A stretch of 64,000 bases of DNA from Brucella pseudogrignonensis. Lineage in GTDB: Bacteria > Pseudomonadota > Alphaproteobacteria > Rhizobiales > Rhizobiaceae. The translations under genes and the position numbers were made by a program. Position 1 is the stretch's first letter. Every line of letters starts with the position of its first letter. Below are positions 17,853-27,562 of this stretch, piece after piece. Where the stretch lies: assembly GCF_002252525.1 (NCBI RefSeq), contig NZ_NNRM01000011.1, forward strand, positions 62,001 through 126,000. Direction: 5' to 3'. The notes under the pieces were generated by a model. That model was given only the letters and a program-made list of their open reading frames with translations. It made no database searches and had not been told where the DNA came from.

Positions 17853-18692
17853 TCAAAGCTTATAGAAGTTCTTGATCTCGTTCCATGCTTCGTCAGCCGT
17901 TTCCACGAAGGTCAGCAGCTCAATATCGGCGGGCGAAATTGTGCCCTGTTCTGCGAGAAACTCGATGTTGATCGCCTTGGTCCAGAATTCCTTGCCGAAC
18001 AGGATGAGCGGCATACGCTCCATACGATCTGTCTGGATCAGCGTCATGGCTTCAAACAGCTCATCCATCGTGCCGAAGCCGCCGGGGAATACGCAGACAG
18101 CCTTTGCGCGCATGAGAAAATGCATCTTGCGCAGCGCAAAATAATGGAAGTTGAAGCAAAGTTCCGGCGTCACATAAGCGTTTGGTGCCTGCTCATGCGG
18201 CAACACGATATTAAGACCGATGGTCGGCGCACCAACATCGGCGGCACCGCGATTGCCTGCTTCCATCACGCCCGGACCTCCGCCAGTCACCACGATGAAT
18301 TCGCGATAATAGGTGGTCGCTGAATATTCGGAGCAGATCCGGGCAAACTTCCGCGCTTCTTCATAATAGCGCGAATTGGCCTCAAGGTTCTTTTTCTGCA
18401 CTTCGTTTTTCGCAGCCCAGGCGTCACCACCCGGCTCCGGAATACGTGCACCACCGAACATGACGACCGTCGACTTGATGCCGCGATCAGCAAGGATCAG
18501 TTCTGGTTTCAGAAGCTCAAGCTGAAGCCGCACGGGACGCATATCGCGTCGCGTCATGAAGTCATCATCCATGAAGGCAAGACGATATGCGGGAGCTTCG
18601 GTCTGAGGTGTCTGAGGCACAGTGCGTGCCTGTTTAGCAGCGTCCTCAGAATTGGGGAAAGGCGTCCAGCCAGACTTCTCCATTGGGTTCAT
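17853..18692 (-). CDS. LOG family protein (TIGR00730 Rossmann fold, lysine decarboxylase-like motif)
   Basis: A 279-residue LOG-fold protein. It contains VVTGGGPGVMEAGNRGA near residues 135-151 and the family PGGxGTxxE motif as VFPGGFGTMDELFEAMTLIQ near residues 206-225, which bind and cleave nucleotide 5'-monophosphates in cytokinin-activating LOG enzymes and in PpnN. It is about 80 residues longer at the N-terminus than plant-type LOG, with the extension ending in LILADRGIKSTVVMFGGARI. The ATG at 18692 has AAGGAGC upstream. Without cytokinin genes nearby, a general nucleotide 5'-monophosphate nucleosidase role is likelier (inference). Confidence 0.87.
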   Translation of the reverse strand: MNPMEKSGWTPFPNSEDAAKQARTVPQTPQTEAPAYRLAFMDDDFMTRRDMRPVRLQLELLKPELILADRGIKSTVVMFGGARIPEPGGDAWAAKNEVQKKNLEANSRYYEEARKFARICSEYSATTYYREFIVVTGGGPGVMEAGNRGAADVGAPTIGLNIVLPHEQAPNAYVTPELCFNFHYFALRKMHFLMRAKAVCVFPGGFGTMDELFEAMTLIQTDRMERMPLILFGKEFWTKAINIEFLAEQGTISPADIELLTFVETADEAWNEIKNFYKL

Positions 18693-18897
18693 GCTTGCCT
18701 GCTCCTTCAATTACAATGCGTATTGATGCTTTAGCATCAATTTTGGCGCTAAATTCTTAATCTGTCTCGAATAGGGCCGCGCAATTCGCGTAACAACGCG
18801 ATTGACCCATATGGTACCTTCGCTTAATCACTTCTGTGACAACTGCCGACCACAAAGACGGCAGCCGCTTATCCTGCCATTTTATGGAGACCGCCAT

Positions 18898-19752
18898 ATG
18901 ACCAAGCCAGATTTCGCCTCCCTTGAAAAGGTCATCGAAAAGGCTTTTGACGAACGCGATGGCATCAACACGGCAACCCGCGGCGAAGTTCGCGATGCAG
19001 TTGAGCAGTCGCTTCTTATGCTCGATCGCGGTGAAGCGCGTGTGGCAGAAAAACAGGCGGACGGCAACTGGCAGGTCAATCAGTGGCTCAAGAAAGCCGT
19101 GCTGCTTTCTTTCCGTCTCAACCCGATGCAGATCATCAAAGGCGGTCCCGGCGAAGCCTCTTGGTGGGACAAGGTTCCTTCAAAGTTCGACGGCTGGACA
19201 GCCAATGAATTTGAAGCTGCTGGCATTCGTGCAGTGCCAAATTCAGTTGTTCGCTTTTCGGCTTACATTGCGCCAAACGCGATCCTGATGCCATCCTTCG
19301 TCAATCTCGGCGCTTATGTCGATGAAGGCACAATGGTCGATGCATGGGCAACGGTTGGTTCCTGCGCACAGATCGGCAAGAATGTGCATCTGTCGGGCGG
19401 CGTCGGCATCGGCGGCGTCCTGGAGCCAATGCAGGCTGGCCCGACCATCATCGAAGACAATTGCTTCATCGGCGCCCGTTCGGAAGTCGTTGAAGGTTGT
19501 ATCGTTCGTGAGGGTGCCGTGCTCGGCATGGGCGTCTTCATCGGCAAGTCGACCAAGATCGTCGACCGCGCAACTGGTGAAATCTTCTACGGCGAAGTAC
19601 CGCCATATTCGGTAGTTGTTGCAGGCACGATGCCGGGCAAGCCATTCCCGAATGGTGAAGCTGGTCCCGGCCTCTATTGCGCCGTGATCGTCAAGCGCGT
19701 CGATGAAAAGACCCGCTCGAAGACTTCGATCAACGAGCTGCTGCGCGACTAA
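18898..19752 (+). CDS. dapD: 2,3,4,5-tetrahydropyridine-2,6-dicarboxylate N-succinyltransferase
   Basis: A 284-residue succinyltransferase of the succinylase branch of lysine/diaminopimelate biosynthesis. The N-terminal helical domain ([15 protein letters not shown]) is followed by a left-handed beta-helix of hexapeptide repeats ([36 protein letters not shown]), then [28 protein letters not shown]. Length and motifs are standard. The ATG follows ATGGAGACCG. dapE, dapB and this gene are scattered within the window. A long perfect hairpin follows. Confidence 0.97.
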   Translation: MTKPDFASLEKVIEKAFDERDGINTATRGEVRDAVEQSLLMLDRGEARVAEKQADGNWQVNQWLKKAVLLSFRLNPMQIIKGGPGEASWWDKVPSKFDGWTANEFEAAGIRAVPNSVVRFSAYIAPNAILMPSFVNLGAYVDEGTMVDAWATVGSCAQIGKNVHLSGGVGIGGVLEPMQAGPTIIEDNCFIGARSEVVEGCIVREGAVLGMGVFIGKSTKIVDRATGEIFYGEVPPYSVVVAGTMPGKPFPNGEAGPGLYCAVIVKRVDEKTRSKTSINELLRD

Positions 19753-19753
19753 T

Positions 19754-19790
19754 ACCAAAACTCCATGAGTCATACTCATGGAGTTTTGGT
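19754..19790 (+). terminator. Long perfect hairpin after dapD
   Basis: A perfect 17-bp stem, ACCAAAACTCCATGAGT with its complement, and a CAT loop, starting at the dapD stop codon. The ends are A/T rich; the stem is unusually long for a terminator and may instead be a small palindromic repeat. Confidence 0.6.
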
Positions 19791-19818
19791 TAAGCCCGAG
19801 TGGCGATTGAACTTTTTC

Positions 19819-19852
19819 AAGGCGTGATGCGTTAGCATCTTAGCGCCTTGGT
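19819..19852. repeat. Short palindrome
   Basis: CAAGGCG near 19819 is repeated in inverse as CGCCTTG near 19846, with TGATGCGTTAGCATCTTAG between (itself partly self-complementary: GATGC...GCATC). Its origin is unknown; it may be a degenerate repeat element. Confidence 0.45.
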
Positions 19853-19862
19853 ATAATTTGCC

Positions 19863-19925
19863 TGCATAGAGCGGTTTCAGCGAATACTAAGTCATTGAAA
19901 CCGCTTCACACTTTTCAGGATGCAC
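19863..19925. repeat. RIME-like palindromic repeat, reverse orientation
   Basis: AGAGCGGTTTCAG...TGAAACCGCTT, then CACACTTTTCAGGATGCACTC. It corresponds to the right-half palindrome joined to a piece of the left half in reverse order. Confidence 0.6.
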
Positions 19926-19932
19926 TCGCATC

Positions 19933-19968
19933 AAAAAAAGGCGAAGCCCGAGAGCTTCGCCTTTTTTT
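19933..19968 (-). terminator. Rho-independent terminator for the small exported protein gene
   Basis: AAAAAAAGGCGAAGC CCGAGA GCTTCGCC followed by seven T's: a strong stem with A- and T-runs on both sides, lying just after the stop of the minus-strand gene at 19987. Confidence 0.85.
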
Positions 19969-19986
19969 GTTTCACTGCCAGAATGA

Positions 19987-20220
19987 TTAGTTCTGGTAGC
20001 TCGAAGGCGATGCATCGCCGAAGCGGTGTGCAGAACCGTCGCTATAGGTCTGGTTCTGGATCGAAGCAGGAGCGGTGTAATCAACGCCCTGTGTTGCAAC
20101 TGGCGTACGATCGTTTGCATAAAGATCAGCTGGTTCACCAACATGTGGGTTTTCAGCGAAAGCAGCACCGGCGCTAAGGGCAACGGCTACGGCAGCAAGA
20201 GCAAACTTCTTCATTTTCAT
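19987..20220 (-). CDS. Small exported protein, DUF680-like (copy 1)
   Basis: A 77-residue protein with an N-terminal signal peptide (MKMKKFALAAVAVALSAGAAFA) and a mature part of about 53 residues (ENPHVGEPADLYANDRTPVA...). It resembles the short DUF680-type exported proteins known from rhizobia (recognition from memory). A close paralogue lies at 20429-20656: both share NPxVGEPADLYANDRTPVA and the C-terminal FGDASPSSxxN. Either of two ATGs (20220 or 20214) can be the start after an AAGGATT site. Function unknown, presumably periplasmic or surface. It has its own terminator. Confidence 0.75.
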   Translation of the reverse strand: MKMKKFALAAVAVALSAGAAFAENPHVGEPADLYANDRTPVATQGVDYTAPASIQNQTYSDGSAHRFGDASPSSYQN

Positions 20221-20428
20221 AATCCTTATATCACCCCATCGGATGGCAACTTGCCTTTCCCTTCGGGGACTCCGGGATGACATGAAGCCATCCTCCGGGG
20301 AGATTCGTTAAAATCGTTGAGTATATAAATCCGGCAGTAAGAACCTTGGGAGGCCGCACTCACTGCCTTCATGTCTTGCTATTCCGATCTGCAATCAGAC
20401 CGGGATAGCAAAGCTCACTATCGAACGC

Positions 20429-20656
20429 TTAGTTCGAGAAGCTGGAAGGCGATGCATCACCGAAACGGTTTGCAGAACCATCCATGTAGGTCGACTGGCC
20501 GATTGCAGCAGTCGCGGTGTGATCAACGCGCTGAGCAGCAACTGGAGTACGATCATTTGCATAAAGGTCGGCTGGTTCGCCTACGCGTGGGTTTTCAGCA
20601 AAAGCAGCACCGGCGCTAAGTGCGAGAGCAGCAGCAGCAAGAACAAACTTATTCAT
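20429..20656 (-). CDS. Small exported protein, DUF680-like (copy 2)
   Basis: A 75-residue paralogue of the neighbouring protein: signal peptide MNKFVLAAAALALSAGAAFA, mature ENPRVGEPADLYANDRTPVAAQRVDH..., and the C-terminal RFGDASPSSFSN. A strong AAGGAGATAG site precedes the ATG. The two copies are about 208 bases apart in tandem, implying a local duplication followed by divergence mainly in the middle of the mature part. No cysteines or catalytic motifs are seen. Function unknown. Confidence 0.75.
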   Translation of the reverse strand: MNKFVLAAAALALSAGAAFAENPRVGEPADLYANDRTPVAAQRVDHTATAAIGQSTYMDGSANRFGDASPSSFSN

Positions 20657-21049
20657 TTTCTATCTCCTTAGTCAGATGGGCGACGTTCTGTGCGTCGTCC
20701 TCATGCATCTCAAATGGGTGACAGTGGGAGAAAGTTCCAGTCACGAAAATGTTTTCTTAATCACACATTCGTGCAGCCAATTTTTTCGAAATTGGATATA
20801 AAAACGAAAATTATTAATTAGAAACAGCATGTTAAATCATATATCAGCATTCACAGAACTGTTATATAGGTATTTTTGTTCATTTTCGTTGAACAGACTG
20901 TTTGCAATCACTGTATAATAATAGCGAACAATGAGGCCCATTGGCGACAGTTGTGTGGCTGATCTTTTCAACGTTGCCACGATTTGCAAACCGCAAAAAA
21001 TTCAAACGAAGCGCCCTCTTCCAACACAACAAGAGGCTCACAATAAAAT
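20657..21049. other. AT-rich intergenic region, no gene seen
   Basis: About 390 bases without a supported gene. It includes the upstream region of the second small exported protein gene. The small open frame 20931-21140 has no family resemblance or ribosome site and is not called. Confidence 0.5.
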
Positions 21050-21070
21050 AGGGCCGCGAGACGCGACCCT
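21050..21070 (-). terminator. Terminator for the BTLCP gene
   Basis: AGGGCCGCG AGA CGCGACCCT, a 9-bp stem with one G-T pair followed on the minus strand by ATTTTATT. It lies 60 bases past the stop codon. Confidence 0.65.
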
Positions 21071-21129
21071 GTTAAACTTTGTAATTACCATGCCGGTTTG
21101 GAACTCAGTCAAAAACCGGGCGCCGGACC

Positions 21130-21714
21130 TCAATTATTAGCAACAGCTACCGAACGTCCCGCAATAGAGACCCACTGGCCAGAATTGGCTGGCGATTGCA
21201 TCTTGATATAACGGTAGGAGGTCTTCTCCACCGGCAGCACTTCCCCGCGCATATTGTCGAGAATGTAATCACCGTGATCCGTCCTTGCCGACAACACAAT
21301 ATGCGGCTCGCTTCCCTGCACCATGGTAATGAGCAACTGCGATGGGCTGATGCCCCGCGCCATCAGCTTGGCGCGCTTCATCAATACATAATCTTCGCAG
21401 TCGCCCTTCCCATTACGGGGAATGGTCCAATAATCGCGCTTGCCGTAATTTTCCTGATCGGAAACAGGCTTGATCGCCGCATTGACCGATGCGTTCACGC
21501 TTTGCAGAAGCTTCATGCGATCCGGCGTCAGCTTCATCGGCGCCAAAGCGCGATGAGCGCCGCAATCACGCGGATTACGTTTGCAATAATCAAGATGACC
21601 GTATGGAATACTGGTAATCCCGCCTGCTTCACTCCATTGAGCTGCCTTGGCCGGAACCAGCGTCGCCCCGGATAAAGCCATTATACCTGCTGCCGCAGAA
21701 ATCAGTAGACGCAT
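21130..21714 (-). CDS. Exported transglutaminase-like cysteine peptidase (BTLCP family)
   Basis: A 194-residue protein with a signal peptide (MRLLISAAAGIMALSGATL...KAA). The catalytic triad of the bacterial transglutaminase-like cysteine proteinases is visible: Cys in KGDCEDYVLMKRAKL near residue 105, His in SEPHIVLSA near residue 138, Asp in GDYILDNMRGEVL near residue 153. In other bacteria the family (LapG relatives) cleaves surface adhesins, but many rhizobial members have no known target and no LapD/LapA partner is seen here. Two extra Cys (YCKRNPRDCG) may form a disulfide. Confidence 0.87.
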   Translation of the reverse strand: MRLLISAAAGIMALSGATLVPAKAAQWSEAGGITSIPYGHLDYCKRNPRDCGAHRALAPMKLTPDRMKLLQSVNASVNAAIKPVSDQENYGKRDYWTIPRNGKGDCEDYVLMKRAKLMARGISPSQLLITMVQGSEPHIVLSARTDHGDYILDNMRGEVLPVEKTSYRYIKMQSPANSGQWVSIAGRSVAVANN

Positions 21715-21985
21715 GACGGATTCCCATTATTAAAAATGTCCCTTGGAACAATTCCCCGGTGACCGGTCCGTTTTCCGGATCTCGCTATCAACCTTTTTTT
21801 AACTAACGATGACAAAGCCCCTCTGGTCAAGGAAATTTCATTCCCGAATTGCAACGATCTGAGAAAAGCTGCGATTTTTGCGCGTCCTCGAACTTGTTTA
21901 TCTAAAGAGGCGATTGCTATTTCATCTGGGAGCTTCCCGATCTAATCTCAAGCCCATACGATTCTCAGAATGAAGCTTTGACATC

Positions 21986-23173
21986 ATGAGCCTTCCTACC
22001 AATCCCGCCGATAACCTCGCCGCTCTCATCCGCTGTCCTTCCGTAACGCCCGCAGAAGGCGGCGCGCTTACGGCACTCGAAGCGATGCTTGAGCCAATGG
22101 GCTTTTCCGTTCAGCGCCCCGTCTTCACTGAAGAAGGCACGCCGGACATCGAAAACCTCTATGCGCGTAAATCCGGAAACGGTGCTCATCTGATGTTTGC
22201 CGGCCACACCGATGTCGTGCCTCCGGGCAATGAGAGCGACTGGAAACATCCGCCTTTCTCTGCCGCTATCGAAGACGGCATCATGTATGGCCGCGGCGCA
22301 GTCGATATGAAGGGTGGCATTGCCTGCTTTGTGGCTGCTGTCGCACGGCATGTTGAAAAGCACGGCAGCCTCAAGGGCAGCATCTCCTTCCTCATCACAG
22401 GTGACGAAGAAGGCCCGGCAATCAACGGCACCGAAAAGCTGCTGCAATGGGCCAAGGATCGTGGCGAAACATGGGATGCTTCGCTTGTCGGCGAACCAAC
22501 CAATCCGGACACGCTCGGCGACATGATCAAGATCGGGCGTCGTGGCTCAATCTCCGGCACGATCACAGTGCATGGCGTGCAGGGTCATGCTGCCTATCCG
22601 CATCTGGCAGAAAATCCGGTTCGCGGTGTAACCACACTCATCGACGGCCTGCTTTATCCGGCTTTCGATGAAGGCACGGATGACTTTCAGGCCAGCAATA
22701 TGGAAGTGACGACGGTTGATGTGGGCAACACAGCAACAAACGTGATTGCAAACAAGGCAACCGCTTCCTTCAACATCCGCTTTAACGATACTTGGACCGC
22801 AGACAGCTTGAAGGCTGAGATCGTCTCGCGTCTCGAAAAGGCTTCGCGCAACGACCGTCTGCGCCCGGGCCGTGAAACGCCAATCAAGTATGAACTGACA
22901 TGGCGCGAACACCCGAGCCATGTCTTCCTGACCCGCGATGAGAAGCTGATCGGAACACTGACCTCTTCAGTGGAAGCTGTCACCGGCAAACGCCCTAAGC
23001 TTTCCACATCAGGCGGCACGTCGGACGCGCGATTCATCAAGGATTATTGCCCGGTGGTGGAATTTGGCCTCGTCGGACAGACCATGCACATGGTCGATGA
23101 ACGTGTGGCTCTTGCCGACCTCGAAGGACTGACACAGATTTACGAACGTTTCATCGCTGATTTCTTTGGGTAA
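21986..23173 (+). CDS. dapE: Succinyl-diaminopimelate desuccinylase
   Basis: A 395-residue M20-family zinc enzyme that releases succinate from N-succinyl-LL-diaminopimelate for lysine and cell-wall synthesis. Metal-ligand motifs: [14 protein letters not shown] near residues 68-81, [27 protein letters not shown], and the C-terminal [18 protein letters not shown] dimerisation domain lies between. The length is typical. The ATG is preceded by a weak site. A membrane protein gene follows after 9 bases, probably on the same transcript. Confidence 0.97.
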   Translation: MSLPTNPADNLAALIRCPSVTPAEGGALTALEAMLEPMGFSVQRPVFTEEGTPDIENLYARKSGNGAHLMFAGHTDVVPPGNESDWKHPPFSAAIEDGIMYGRGAVDMKGGIACFVAAVARHVEKHGSLKGSISFLITGDEEGPAINGTEKLLQWAKDRGETWDASLVGEPTNPDTLGDMIKIGRRGSISGTITVHGVQGHAAYPHLAENPVRGVTTLIDGLLYPAFDEGTDDFQASNMEVTTVDVGNTATNVIANKATASFNIRFNDTWTADSLKAEIVSRLEKASRNDRLRPGRETPIKYELTWREHPSHVFLTRDEKLIGTLTSSVEAVTGKRPKLSTSGGTSDARFIKDYCPVVEFGLVGQTMHMVDERVALADLEGLTQIYERFIADFFG

Positions 23174-23182
23174 AGGAATTAC

Positions 23183-23788
23183 ATGCCCAATCTGGATAAT
23201 ATTTTCAGATACTTCACGGGCGTCTGGAAGATGATGCTTGGCCGCAAAGACGGCCTTGCATATCTCGATATCTCCGCAGAAGATTTCTGGACATCATTCT
23301 ATGCGATTGTCGTTGCTCTGCCGCCGCTTCTGGCGACCTGGGTTGCCTATTCGGCTGACCTCACGGCCGGACGCGAAGAAGCTGGCCTTCGCCTGGCAAT
23401 CGTCATTCGTGCAGCAACCGTCGATATCGCAGCATGGGTGATACCGATTGTTATTGTCGGCCTGCTTGCCAAACGTATAGGCATTGCAAAGCGCTACGCC
23501 GCTTATGTGATTGCAACCAACTGGGGCAGCGCGCTTCTTGCATGGCTTTTCGCGCCAATCACGCTGCTGCAGCTGTTCTTTCCGGGATTTCTTGATGTCG
23601 CGACGCTGTTTGCATTCGTGCTCTTCGGCATCTCAATTATCCTGAGCTACCGGCTAACCTTTATTGTGTTGCAACGTCCACACGCTTATGTCGCACCGTT
23701 CTTTGCCTGCATGTTCTTCGGCTCACTGTTCATTACAGTGATCCTGCAACAACTCTTCGGCATCGGGATTGGTACGGAGAGTTTTTAA
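23183..23788 (+). CDS. Integral membrane protein of unknown function, co-transcribed with dapE
   Basis: A 201-residue protein with about five membrane segments: FYAIVVALPPLLATWVAYSA, a segment around AAWVIPIVIVGLLA, NWGSALLAWLFAPITLLQLFF, ATLFAFVLFGISIILSYRL and FFACMFFGSLFITVILQQ. The short cytoplasmic N-terminus reads MPNLDNIFRYFTGVWKMMLG. The spacing suggests a small conserved rhizobial membrane protein (Yip1-like or transporter-like annotations are both possible); I do not recognise a specific family. The ribosome site is AAAGGAAT. Confidence 0.75.
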   Translation: MPNLDNIFRYFTGVWKMMLGRKDGLAYLDISAEDFWTSFYAIVVALPPLLATWVAYSADLTAGREEAGLRLAIVIRAATVDIAAWVIPIVIVGLLAKRIGIAKRYAAYVIATNWGSALLAWLFAPITLLQLFFPGFLDVATLFAFVLFGISIILSYRLTFIVLQRPHAYVAPFFACMFFGSLFITVILQQLFGIGIGTESF

Positions 23789-23888
23789 AGCGCGTCCCGA
23801 AAAGTGTGAAACGGCTTTCGGACAAGATACGCGCCTAAACAAAGAATGAGAGCGCCGATCTGATTCAATCACATCGAAAGGCGCTCTA
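23789..23888. repeat. RIME-like palindromic repeat
   Basis: GCGCGTCCCGAAAAGTGTG...ACGGCTTTCGGAC...GCGC, then a linker with AAACAAAG, then AGAGCGCCGATCT...GGCGCTCT. It is a full two-part element, and its end overlaps the stop region of truA. Confidence 0.75.
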
Positions 23889-24641
23889 AAACGGAAACGG
23901 GTAATCAACGCCAATCAGATAGAGGCCATAGGGCGGCGCGACCTGACCGCAGGCTTTGCGGTCCCTGGCCTCAAGTGCTGCCTGCAGATCATCAGCCGTC
24001 CAGCGGCCAACGCCAACTTCCATCAGGCTTCCCGCAAAGGAACGCACCTGATTATGCAGGAACGAACGCGCTGAAACGCGCATTTCGACATAGTCGCCAT
24101 TGCGCGTGATATCCAGCCGGTCGAGTGTCTTTACCGGACTTTTTGCCTGACATTGCGTTGCGCGAAATGTCGTGAAGTCATGCTCACCCAGAAGCCGCTT
24201 TGCAGCCTCATGCATCGCTTCGTGGTCAAGGCGTTTCTGCACCCACCACACGCGCTGATAATCGATTGCCAGCGGCGAACGTCGATTGTGAATGCGATAA
24301 AGATAGTGCCGTCCACGCGCTGAGAACCGCGCGTCAAAAGCATCCGTCGTCTTCTCGACATTGAGAATGCTGATGCGTTCATCTGCCATCACCAGATGCG
24401 CATTGAGCGCATCGCGCACTTTCGCAGCACCCCAATCTTTTGTCAGATCAACATGAATGACCTGCGCGCTCGCATGAACGCCTGCATCGGTGCGGCCTGC
24501 CGCACTTAGCGTCAGATCTTCTCCACAGAACTTCTTGAACGCCTGCTCAATCGCGTTCTGCACGGCATGGCCGTTTTCCTGCCGCTGCCAGCCGACATAG
24601 GGCGTGCCGTCATATTCGACAGTGATCTTGTAACGAGGCAC
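23886..24641 (-). CDS. truA: tRNA pseudouridine(38-40) synthase
   Basis: A 251-residue TruA enzyme that isomerises uridines 38-40 in the tRNA anticodon stem-loop. It begins [20 protein letters not shown], has the catalytic Asp in [18 protein letters not shown] near residue 51, and [12 protein letters not shown] and [19 protein letters not shown] in the C-terminal half. Normal family length. It lies 3 bases after fmt and completes the def-fmt-truA operon. Confidence 0.97.
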   Translation of the reverse strand: MPRYKITVEYDGTPYVGWQRQENGHAVQNAIEQAFKKFCGEDLTLSAAGRTDAGVHASAQVIHVDLTKDWGAAKVRDALNAHLVMADERISILNVEKTTDAFDARFSARGRHYLYRIHNRRSPLAIDYQRVWWVQKRLDHEAMHEAAKRLLGEHDFTTFRATQCQAKSPVKTLDRLDITRNGDYVEMRVSARSFLHNQVRSFAGSLMEVGVGRWTADDLQAALEARDRKACGQVAPPYGLYLIGVDYPFPF

Positions 24642-24644
24642 CGC

Positions 24645-25565
24645 TCAGAGAACCTTCGTCACAGACGCTCCACGCAGAAACTCCTGCGCGGGCAGAGGTT
24701 TACCGCCTGAACGTTGTAACGTTACGAGCCGCACAGCACCCTCGCCGCACGCAATCGTCAGGCGATCATCAAGTATAGTTCCCGGAGCGCCGCTTCCCTC
24801 GCCCAATGTGGAGCGCTGGAGTTTGACACGTTCAACGACACCGTTGATTTCCATCTCGCACCAGGCGCCCGGAAATGGTGAGATGCCACGGATCGTATTG
24901 TGAACGTCCTTCGCAGGCTTCGACCAGTCGATACGCGCTTCGGCCTTATCGATCTTGGCGGCATAGGTCACGCCTTCCTCTGGCTGCGCCTGAAGTGTGA
25001 GGCTTTCGCGCTCAAGCGCACCCAATGCGCGCACCATCAGGTCAGCACCGATAAGGCTTAAACGATCATGCAGCTCACCTGCAGTCATGTCCGGCGTGAT
25101 CCCAACTTTTTCGGCCATAGCGACAGGACCCGTATCAAGCCCCGCATCCATTTTCATGATCATCATGCCGGTTTCTGTATCGCCAGACATAATAGCCCGC
25201 TGAATGGGAGCAGCCCCGCGCCAGCGCGGAAGAAGCGACGCATGACCGTTGTAACATCCAAGGCGCGGAGCATCGAGAATGGCCTGTGGCAGCAGCAGGC
25301 CATAAGCCACGACAATTGCGACATCGGCTTCAAGGCTCGCAAAAACGTCCTGCTCTTCGGTGCCTTTGAGACTTTTCGGCGTGAAAACCGGAATGCCAAA
25401 TTCCTCAGCCTTTTCGTGCACCGGCGACTTGGTCAGTTCCAGTCCGCGACGGCCAGCCGGACGCGGTGGCTGCGAGTAAACCGCAACGACTTCATAGCCC
25501 TGTCCGATGATGGCTGTGAGGATTGGCACGGAGAAATCCGGCGTCCCCATAAAGACAATCCGCAT
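24645..25565 (-). CDS. fmt: Methionyl-tRNA formyltransferase
   Basis: A 306-residue enzyme that formylates initiator Met-tRNA. The start [16 protein letters not shown], active-site Nx[10 protein letters not shown] motif ([20 protein letters not shown]) near residues 105-125, [17 protein letters not shown], and the C-terminal OB-like domain are all present. Its start codon overlaps the def stop by 1 base (TAATG), so translation is coupled. Its stop lies 3 bases before truA. Confidence 0.97.
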   Translation of the reverse strand: MRIVFMGTPDFSVPILTAIIGQGYEVVAVYSQPPRPAGRRGLELTKSPVHEKAEEFGIPVFTPKSLKGTEEQDVFASLEADVAIVVAYGLLLPQAILDAPRLGCYNGHASLLPRWRGAAPIQRAIMSGDTETGMMIMKMDAGLDTGPVAMAEKVGITPDMTAGELHDRLSLIGADLMVRALGALERESLTLQAQPEEGVTYAAKIDKAEARIDWSKPAKDVHNTIRGISPFPGAWCEMEINGVVERVKLQRSTLGEGSGAPGTILDDRLTIACGEGAVRLVTLQRSGGKPLPAQEFLRGASVTKVL

Positions 25566-26092
25566 TACAAAGCCCTGTTTGATGCACGCTGACTGGCGAG
25601 CTTCTTGAACTTCTTGATGACCATATCGCGCTTGAGCTTGGAGATATGATCGATAAACAGCACGCCATTGAGATGGTCGATTTCATGCTGCAGGCAGGTC
25701 GCCATCAGCCCATCGGCTTCCATCGACTTTTCCTTGCCGTCCGCATCGAAATAATTGACCTCGATGGTCGCAGGCCGCTCGACCTCTGCATAATAATCCG
25801 GGATCGAAAGACAGCCTTCTTCATAGACGCTGCGTTCGTCCGATGAGGCGACAATCTCCGGATTGATAAAGACATGCGGCGCCTTCGGCTCGTCTTCCTT
25901 GGCGAGATCAATCACCAGCATCCGCAGAGGCTCGCCCACCTGAATGGCGGCAAGGCCAATGCCCGGCGCGTCATACATGGTGTCGAACATGTCGCCGGCA
26001 AATTTGCGCAACTGATCGTCAAAGCGCTCGACAGGCTTGGAAAGCTGGCGCAGGACGGGATCGGGAAGGATGATGAGCGGTTTAATAGACAT
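25565..26092 (-). CDS. def: Peptide deformylase
   Basis: A 175-residue metalloenzyme that removes the N-formyl group of nascent proteins. All three motifs are present: [10 protein letters not shown] near residue 44, EEGCLSIP near residue 92, and [14 protein letters not shown] near residue 133 supplying the metal-binding His pair. The inner ATG ([15 protein letters not shown]) is chosen; the frame extends 16 codons upstream without support. It is the first gene of the def-fmt-truA operon and divergent from rmuC. Confidence 0.97.
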   Translation of the reverse strand: MSIKPLIILPDPVLRQLSKPVERFDDQLRKFAGDMFDTMYDAPGIGLAAIQVGEPLRMLVIDLAKEDEPKAPHVFINPEIVASSDERSVYEEGCLSIPDYYAEVERPATIEVNYFDADGKEKSMEADGLMATCLQHEIDHLNGVLFIDHISKLKRDMVIKKFKKLASQRASNRAL

Positions 26093-26193
26093 GCGCTTCA
26101 CGTAATCGCTTGCGCGAGAATCGTCAATTGTAACTTGCAAAATGTTCTTGTTTTGATCTCATCAAGGCGACACGAATCAGTTAAGCTTGCGCA

Positions 26194-27420
26194 ATGGAAA
26201 ACCAGAATCTCTTGAACGAACCGCTTTTGCAGCTTGGTGCAACCTCCTTCACGCTGGGAGATATTCTCCTTGCGGGCATTGTCGTGCTGGTCCTGTGCCT
26301 CGCCATTTTCCTCATTGCGGCAGCGCGTTCTGCACGTCTTCGCGCGGTTGCGGAAGCACAGGCTGAAGACCGTGCGCGTGATGCGGAATATCGCATGGCG
26401 GAGATTCTGAAAGCACAATCCGAAATGCAGGGCCGGATGCAAACCATGGCCGAAGTGTTCGGTTCACGGCAGGCAGAGCTCAACCAGTCGATCCGTGAAC
26501 GGCTCGACGGTATGACGCATCGCATCGGCCAGACCATGACCGAGCAGACCCGTTCGACACATGAAAACCTCGCAAAACTGCAGGAGCGTCTTGCAGTCAT
26601 CGACACAGCTCAGAACAATATCCAGTCGCTTGCCGGTCAGGTCGTGCAGTTGCAGGCGATCCTTGCAAACAAGCAGACGCGCGGTGCCTTTGGCCAGTCG
26701 CGCATGGAAGCGATCATTGCCGATGGTCTGCCGCAGGGCGCTTACGAGTTTCAGGCGACACTATCCAACGGCACGCGCCCCGATTGCCTTGTAAGGATGC
26801 CAAACAACGCGCCTTCACTGGTCATCGACGCGAAGTTCCCGCTTGAAGCATGGAACTCCATGCGCGAAACGGAACAGCCGGAAGCACGCAAGACAGCCGT
26901 TGCACAGTTCCGCCGCGATATGGAAGTGCATATCAAGGATGTTTCCGACAAATATCTGATTACAGGCGAAACACAGGATACGGCTTTCCTGTTCGTGCCA
27001 TCGGAATCTATTTTTGCCGATATTCATGAGCATTTTGAAGCGCTGATCCAGCGCGCGCACCGGGCGCGGATCGTTATTGTCTCGCCATCGCTCCTGATGC
27101 TGTCAATTCAGGTTATTCAGGCGATCCTGAAAGATGCCCGTATGCGCGAACAGGCGCATGTCATTCAGGGTGAAGTGATCCGTCTGATGGAAGATGTAGG
27201 CCGCCTTGATGAGCGTGTGCGCAAGCTGCAAACCCATTTTGTGCAGGCCAACAAGGATATTGACGACATTCTGGTGTCTTCCAATAAGGTCACCAAGCGC
27301 GGTGCGAAGATCGAAGCACTGGAATTTGGCCCGGCACCGGCTGAAGAGCCCCAGCGCCCGACGCGACAGTCGGATAACGCTCCAACCCAAATGCGCCTGC
27401 GCGTGGTGGATGAGGATTAG
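26194..27420 (+). CDS. rmuC: DNA recombination protein RmuC
   Basis: A 408-residue RmuC-family protein with an N-terminal membrane anchor (FTLGDILLAGIVVLVLCLAIFLIAAARS), a long coiled-coil (about residues 48-150, e.g. QAELNQSIRERLDGMTHRIGQ), and a PD-(D/E)XK-like nuclease domain with ARMPNNAPSLVIDAKFPLEAWN-type core near residue 210 (VRMPNNAPSLVIDAKFPLE in this protein). The family limits inversions at short repeats. Transcribed divergently from def. Confidence 0.95.
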   Translation: MENQNLLNEPLLQLGATSFTLGDILLAGIVVLVLCLAIFLIAAARSARLRAVAEAQAEDRARDAEYRMAEILKAQSEMQGRMQTMAEVFGSRQAELNQSIRERLDGMTHRIGQTMTEQTRSTHENLAKLQERLAVIDTAQNNIQSLAGQVVQLQAILANKQTRGAFGQSRMEAIIADGLPQGAYEFQATLSNGTRPDCLVRMPNNAPSLVIDAKFPLEAWNSMRETEQPEARKTAVAQFRRDMEVHIKDVSDKYLITGETQDTAFLFVPSESIFADIHEHFEALIQRAHRARIVIVSPSLLMLSIQVIQAILKDARMREQAHVIQGEVIRLMEDVGRLDERVRKLQTHFVQANKDIDDILVSSNKVTKRGAKIEALEFGPAPAEEPQRPTRQSDNAPTQMRLRVVDED

Positions 27421-27520
27421 AGCGCATCCGGAAAAGTGTGAAACGGTTTTCGGATAGAGATGCGCGTTACAACAAGAATTTAGAGCGACGATCTGATCCA
27501 CTCGGATCGAAACGCGCTCC
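27420..27520. repeat. RIME-like palindromic repeat
   Basis: A full element: AGCGCATCCGGAAAAGTGTG...CGGTTTTCGGAT...ATGCGC, linker TTACAACAAG, then AGAGCGACGATCTGATCC...GGATCGAAACGCGCTC. It starts at the last base of the rmuC stop. Confidence 0.8.
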
Positions 27521-27537
27521 AAATCCTACCAACAAAG

Positions 27538-27561
27538 AAGCCCGCAACTTGCGGGCTTTGT
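27538..27561. terminator. Terminator between rmuC and the SelT/W/H gene
   Basis: AAGCCCGCA ACT TGCGGGCTTTG, a 7-8 bp GC stem flanked by A and T. It can serve rmuC (+) and the convergent gene (-). Confidence 0.75.
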
Positions 27562-27562
27562 C

